This document shows, one piece after another, positions 6,493 to 7,743 of a DNA stretch of 7,743 nt; within the stretch, counting starts at the first letter, position 1; every line of letters starts with the position of its first letter. This DNA comes from Nitrospirota bacterium. Lineage in GTDB: Bacteria; Nitrospirota; UBA9217. The DNA is taken from positions 1 to 7,743 of the forward strand of contig JAJYKN010000049.1 in assembly GCA_021788515.1 (NCBI GenBank). The letters run 5' to 3'. Position numbers and translations under genes: made by a program. The notes below the pieces were generated by a model. The model had not been told where the DNA came from and searched no databases. It saw nothing but the letters and a program-made list of their open reading frames with translations.

Positions 6493-6528
6493 GGTGCTGT
6501 CTGCTTTTCGAAAGGGAGGTGGATATTT

Positions 6529-6780
6529 ATGAAGAGAAACATGGGAATGATTGATCGGTTGCTCAGGGCGGTTCTTGCTGTTATTGTGGTTGTTCTGTAT
6601 TTCGCCGGTCAGGTTACCGGAACAGCGGCCATAATTCTTGGTGTTATCGCCGTGATCTTCCTGGCGACCAGCAGCGTAGGCTTCTGCCCCGCATACGCGT
6701 TGCTCGGCATTTCGACACTGAAAGGAGAGGGGCATGAGAAAGGACATCATGGCGGGGAGGCGCATAAGGGCGCGCACTAG
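6529..6780 (+). CDS. DUF2892 (YgaP transmembrane domain-like) membrane protein with His-rich tail
   Basis: An 83-residue protein matching DUF2892. It opens 'MKRNMGMIDRLLRAVLAVIVVVLYFAG', followed by a second helix and the conserved 'SSVGFCPAYALLGIST' with Cys53. Two TM helices lie at about 13-27 and 31-47. The domain occurs alone or fused to rhodanese, as in E. coli YgaP, where the Cys-containing membrane part has been linked to sulfur/thiocyanate handling. Here it is alone. The C-terminal tail (66-83) is unusual, with five His among Gly, Lys and Glu, which could bind metal. The SD GGGAGGTGG lies about 7 nt before ATG, very strong. It follows the 29-codon gene by 36 bp and ends in a clear terminator, so the pair forms a transcription unit. 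Function remains unknown. Confidence 0.85.
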   Translation: MKRNMGMIDRLLRAVLAVIVVVLYFAGQVTGTAAIILGVIAVIFLATSSVGFCPAYALLGISTLKGEGHEKGHHGGEAHKGAH

Positions 6781-6804
6781 GAAGCCATGAAAGAAGGACC
6801 AGCT

Positions 6805-6838
6805 AAAGCCCACTTCCAATGAAGCGGGCTTTTGTTTT
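6805..6838 (+). terminator. Intrinsic terminator after the DUF2892 gene
   Basis: AAAGCCC (6805-6811) pairs with GGGCTTT (6826-6832); inside, CTTC/GAAG pair across a CAAT loop after one mismatch. The stem is followed by TTTGTTTT. It begins 24 bp after the DUF2892 stop. Confidence 0.85.
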
Positions 6839-6865
6839 GAAGAAAGGAATCCCTCCAGGACCCAC

Positions 6866-6894
6866 AAAAGGCCGGAGATGATTTTTCTCCGGCC
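6866..6894 (-). terminator. Hairpin with T tract facing the minus strand
   Basis: GGCCGGAGA (6870-6878) and TCTCCGGCC (6886-6894) form a perfect 9-bp stem with a 7-nt loop. On the minus strand it is followed by TTTTG, the form of an intrinsic terminator; on the plus strand no T tract follows directly. No minus-strand protein gene feeds into it, which raises the question of what it ends. Confidence 0.6.
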
Positions 6895-6942
6895 CATGAT
6901 CTTTTGGAACGTTGCGTCTGCTTCAACCATTCCGCATCCGTT
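6866..6942 (-). ncRNA. Candidate short minus-strand RNA (about 75 nt)
   Basis: On the minus strand a perfect -10 TATAAT (6953..6948) lies about 55 bp upstream of the 9-bp terminator-like hairpin, so a transcript of about 75 nt starting near 6941 is possible. The -35 region is poor, which is the main weakness. An alternative is that the hairpin only blocks antisense readthrough or serves the plus strand. No family is recognised. Confidence 0.22.
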
Positions 6943-7038
6943 CTGTAATTATAAACTTGCCGCGGCCGCCGAAATATAGTACGCTTGCCCAAGCTTGGCA
7001 TCCGCTGCATACCCGGCATTCCCGAGAGGAGGCATTTC

Positions 7039-7530
7039 ATGCAAAAGCAGTCTTACGTCGCCCCATTCGTCTTCGGATTAATCCTGGGCATCCTGTGCAC
7101 GATCTTTCTGCCCAAATATGTACGGCCCTACCTCCCCGAGTCAATCATGGGAAAAGCGATTGTCGTCAAGGGAACCGTCATTGCGAAACAGAAAAAAGCG
7201 AACACGCTGCTTCTGACCGTGAATACGTCCCAAGGCGCGCTCCTTGCCACCTTCGACAAGAAGGTTGACGAGACCAATCTCCTGATCAACGAACAAGACA
7301 CGATTGAATTTACCCTGCCGAAGTACCTGCCATTCATCGAAGACCCGAAAATCATCCGGGTTGTAAAAGAACAGCAGGCTGCTCCCGAGCTTGCCGGGTC
7401 GTCCGCCGAACCTGCCGGGAAAAGCACGAAGGAAATGAAGCAGCAACAGGATAAACCGCTTGCCCCTGTCCCGGCTTCCAGGAACGTTACGACCGTGAAA
7501 CCGGACCGGGGAAGGCCGCTTCGCCGGTGA
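7039..7530 (+). CDS. Membrane-anchored OB-fold-like protein of unknown function
   Basis: A 163-residue protein. Residues 8-26 (APFVFGLILGILCTIFL region) form one TM helix or uncleaved signal anchor. Residues about 38-111 have a five-strand pattern (AIVVKGTVIAKQ, NTLLLTVNT, GALLATFD, DTIEFTL, KIIRVVKE) with the spacing of a small OB fold like the tRNA-anti family. Residues 112-163 are a low-complexity tail rich in Ala, Pro, Lys and Gln that ends very basic (GRPLRR). I chose ATG 7039 because GAGAGGAGG lies 6 nt upstream; an in-frame TTG at 6985 would add 18 residues that ignore this SD. The gene is followed by a terminator and preceded by 144 bp with no clear promoter. The fold assignment is inferred from strand pattern. 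It could hold a ligand, metal or peptide at the membrane surface rather than nucleic acid. I cannot name a function. Confidence 0.7.
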   Translation: MQKQSYVAPFVFGLILGILCTIFLPKYVRPYLPESIMGKAIVVKGTVIAKQKKANTLLLTVNTSQGALLATFDKKVDETNLLINEQDTIEFTLPKYLPFIEDPKIIRVVKEQQAAPELAGSSAEPAGKSTKEMKQQQDKPLAPVPASRNVTTVKPDRGRPLRR

Positions 7531-7554
7531 GGAAAAAGACTGCCGCACAATGAA

Positions 7555-7564
7555 CAGGCGCCTG
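7555..7564. repeat. 10-bp perfect palindrome
   Basis: CAGGCGCCTG is fully self-complementary and lies between the stop of the OB-fold-like gene and the terminator hairpin. It may be part of the folded 3' end or a protein site; nothing further supports a role. Confidence 0.4.
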
Positions 7565-7571
7565 TGCCTGC

Positions 7572-7603
7572 CGGGCATCCCGGCAATCGGTTGCCCGTTT
7601 TTT
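7572..7603 (+). terminator. Intrinsic terminator with overlapping alternative hairpin
   Basis: CGGGCA (7572-7577) pairs with TGCCCG (7592-7597), followed by six T (7598-7603), with CCG/CGG pairing inside the loop. A competing perfect 7-bp hairpin, TGCCGGG (7569-7575) with CCCGGCA (7579-7585), shares bases with the terminator's left arm, so both cannot form at once. It ends 22 bp before the next ATG. Confidence 0.65.
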
Positions 7604-7625
7604 CAGCAAAAGGGGAGCTATGAAC

Positions 7626-7743
7626 ATGGTTAAACCAGTCGTACTTTTTGTTCTTGCAGTTTCATCCACAGCGATCGCATCAACGGTCCATGCCTACGAT
7701 CAGGATATGCAGGATATGCCGGCCAACTCGAGTTATGTCGTGG
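7626..7743 (+). CDS. Secreted/periplasmic protein, N-terminal part (cut by window edge)
   Basis: Only about 39 codons are present. They encode a clear Sec signal peptide: MVKP, then a hydrophobic core (VVLFVLAVSSTAIAS), then V-H-A, a likely signal peptidase I site before YDQDMQDMPANSSYVV. I prefer ATG 7626 because GGGGAG ends 8 nt before it; ATG 7620 in the same frame would leave only 2 nt of spacing. The mature part is too short to assign a family. It lies just after a terminator with an alternative hairpin, so its leader may overlap that structure. Confidence 0.7.
   Translation, partial: MVKPVVLFVLAVSSTAIASTVHAYDQDMQDMPANSSYVV

Noticed and set aside
6199..6930. 243-codon minus-strand open frame
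   Set aside because: It runs through both terminator hairpins and antisense to the peptide and DUF2892 genes; the residues have no domain pattern. It is a chance frame.

Overview
The window looks like an ordinary chromosomal stretch from a Gram-negative, environmental bacterium of moderate GC content. The support is an outer-membrane-type lipoprotein, a PilZ c-di-GMP receptor, an FtsH protease, and SD-led genes with sigma70-like promoters. The gene set (LEA14-like lipoprotein, PilZ fused to a degenerate receiver domain, DUF2892 and other small membrane proteins) would fit Desulfobacterota or Nitrospirota. That placement is an impression from gene content, not something the sequence proves. 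I see no tRNA, rRNA, CRISPR array, insertion sequence or integrase.

Left part (1-2600): the first 15 codons of a RibD/DHFR-like gene lie on the minus strand. They are followed by a 313-bp gap holding a candidate terminator, two small hairpins and an FNR-box-like palindrome. Next comes a two-gene minus-strand unit: a MacB/FtsX-type ABC permease with no adjacent ATPase, then an LEA14-like lipoprotein 18 bp downstream. A 59-codon single-TM protein is transcribed divergently from the permease.

Middle part (2601-6110), all minus strand: a DUF1523-like membrane protein, then a pseudo-receiver-PilZ protein with its own good -35/-10 candidate next to a tandem 11/12-bp repeat, then a complete FtsH AAA+ zinc protease. 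The gaps of 152-183 bp suggest separate promoters rather than one tight operon.

Right part (6111-7743), plus strand: a 29-codon membrane peptide, too short for most gene callers, and a DUF2892 protein with a His-rich tail, ending at a strong intrinsic terminator. A second hairpin faces the other way and could end a short minus-strand RNA. Then come a membrane-anchored protein with an OB-fold-like domain, a terminator with an alternative overlapping hairpin, and the start of a secreted protein cut by the window edge.

The common theme is the cell envelope: lipoprotein, ABC permease, membrane protease, c-di-GMP reception and several small membrane proteins. No single new multi-gene system stands out. 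The best leads are the orphan permease-lipoprotein pair, the pseudo-receiver-PilZ protein with a CxxC motif, the 29-residue peptide next to DUF2892, and the candidate short minus-strand RNA.
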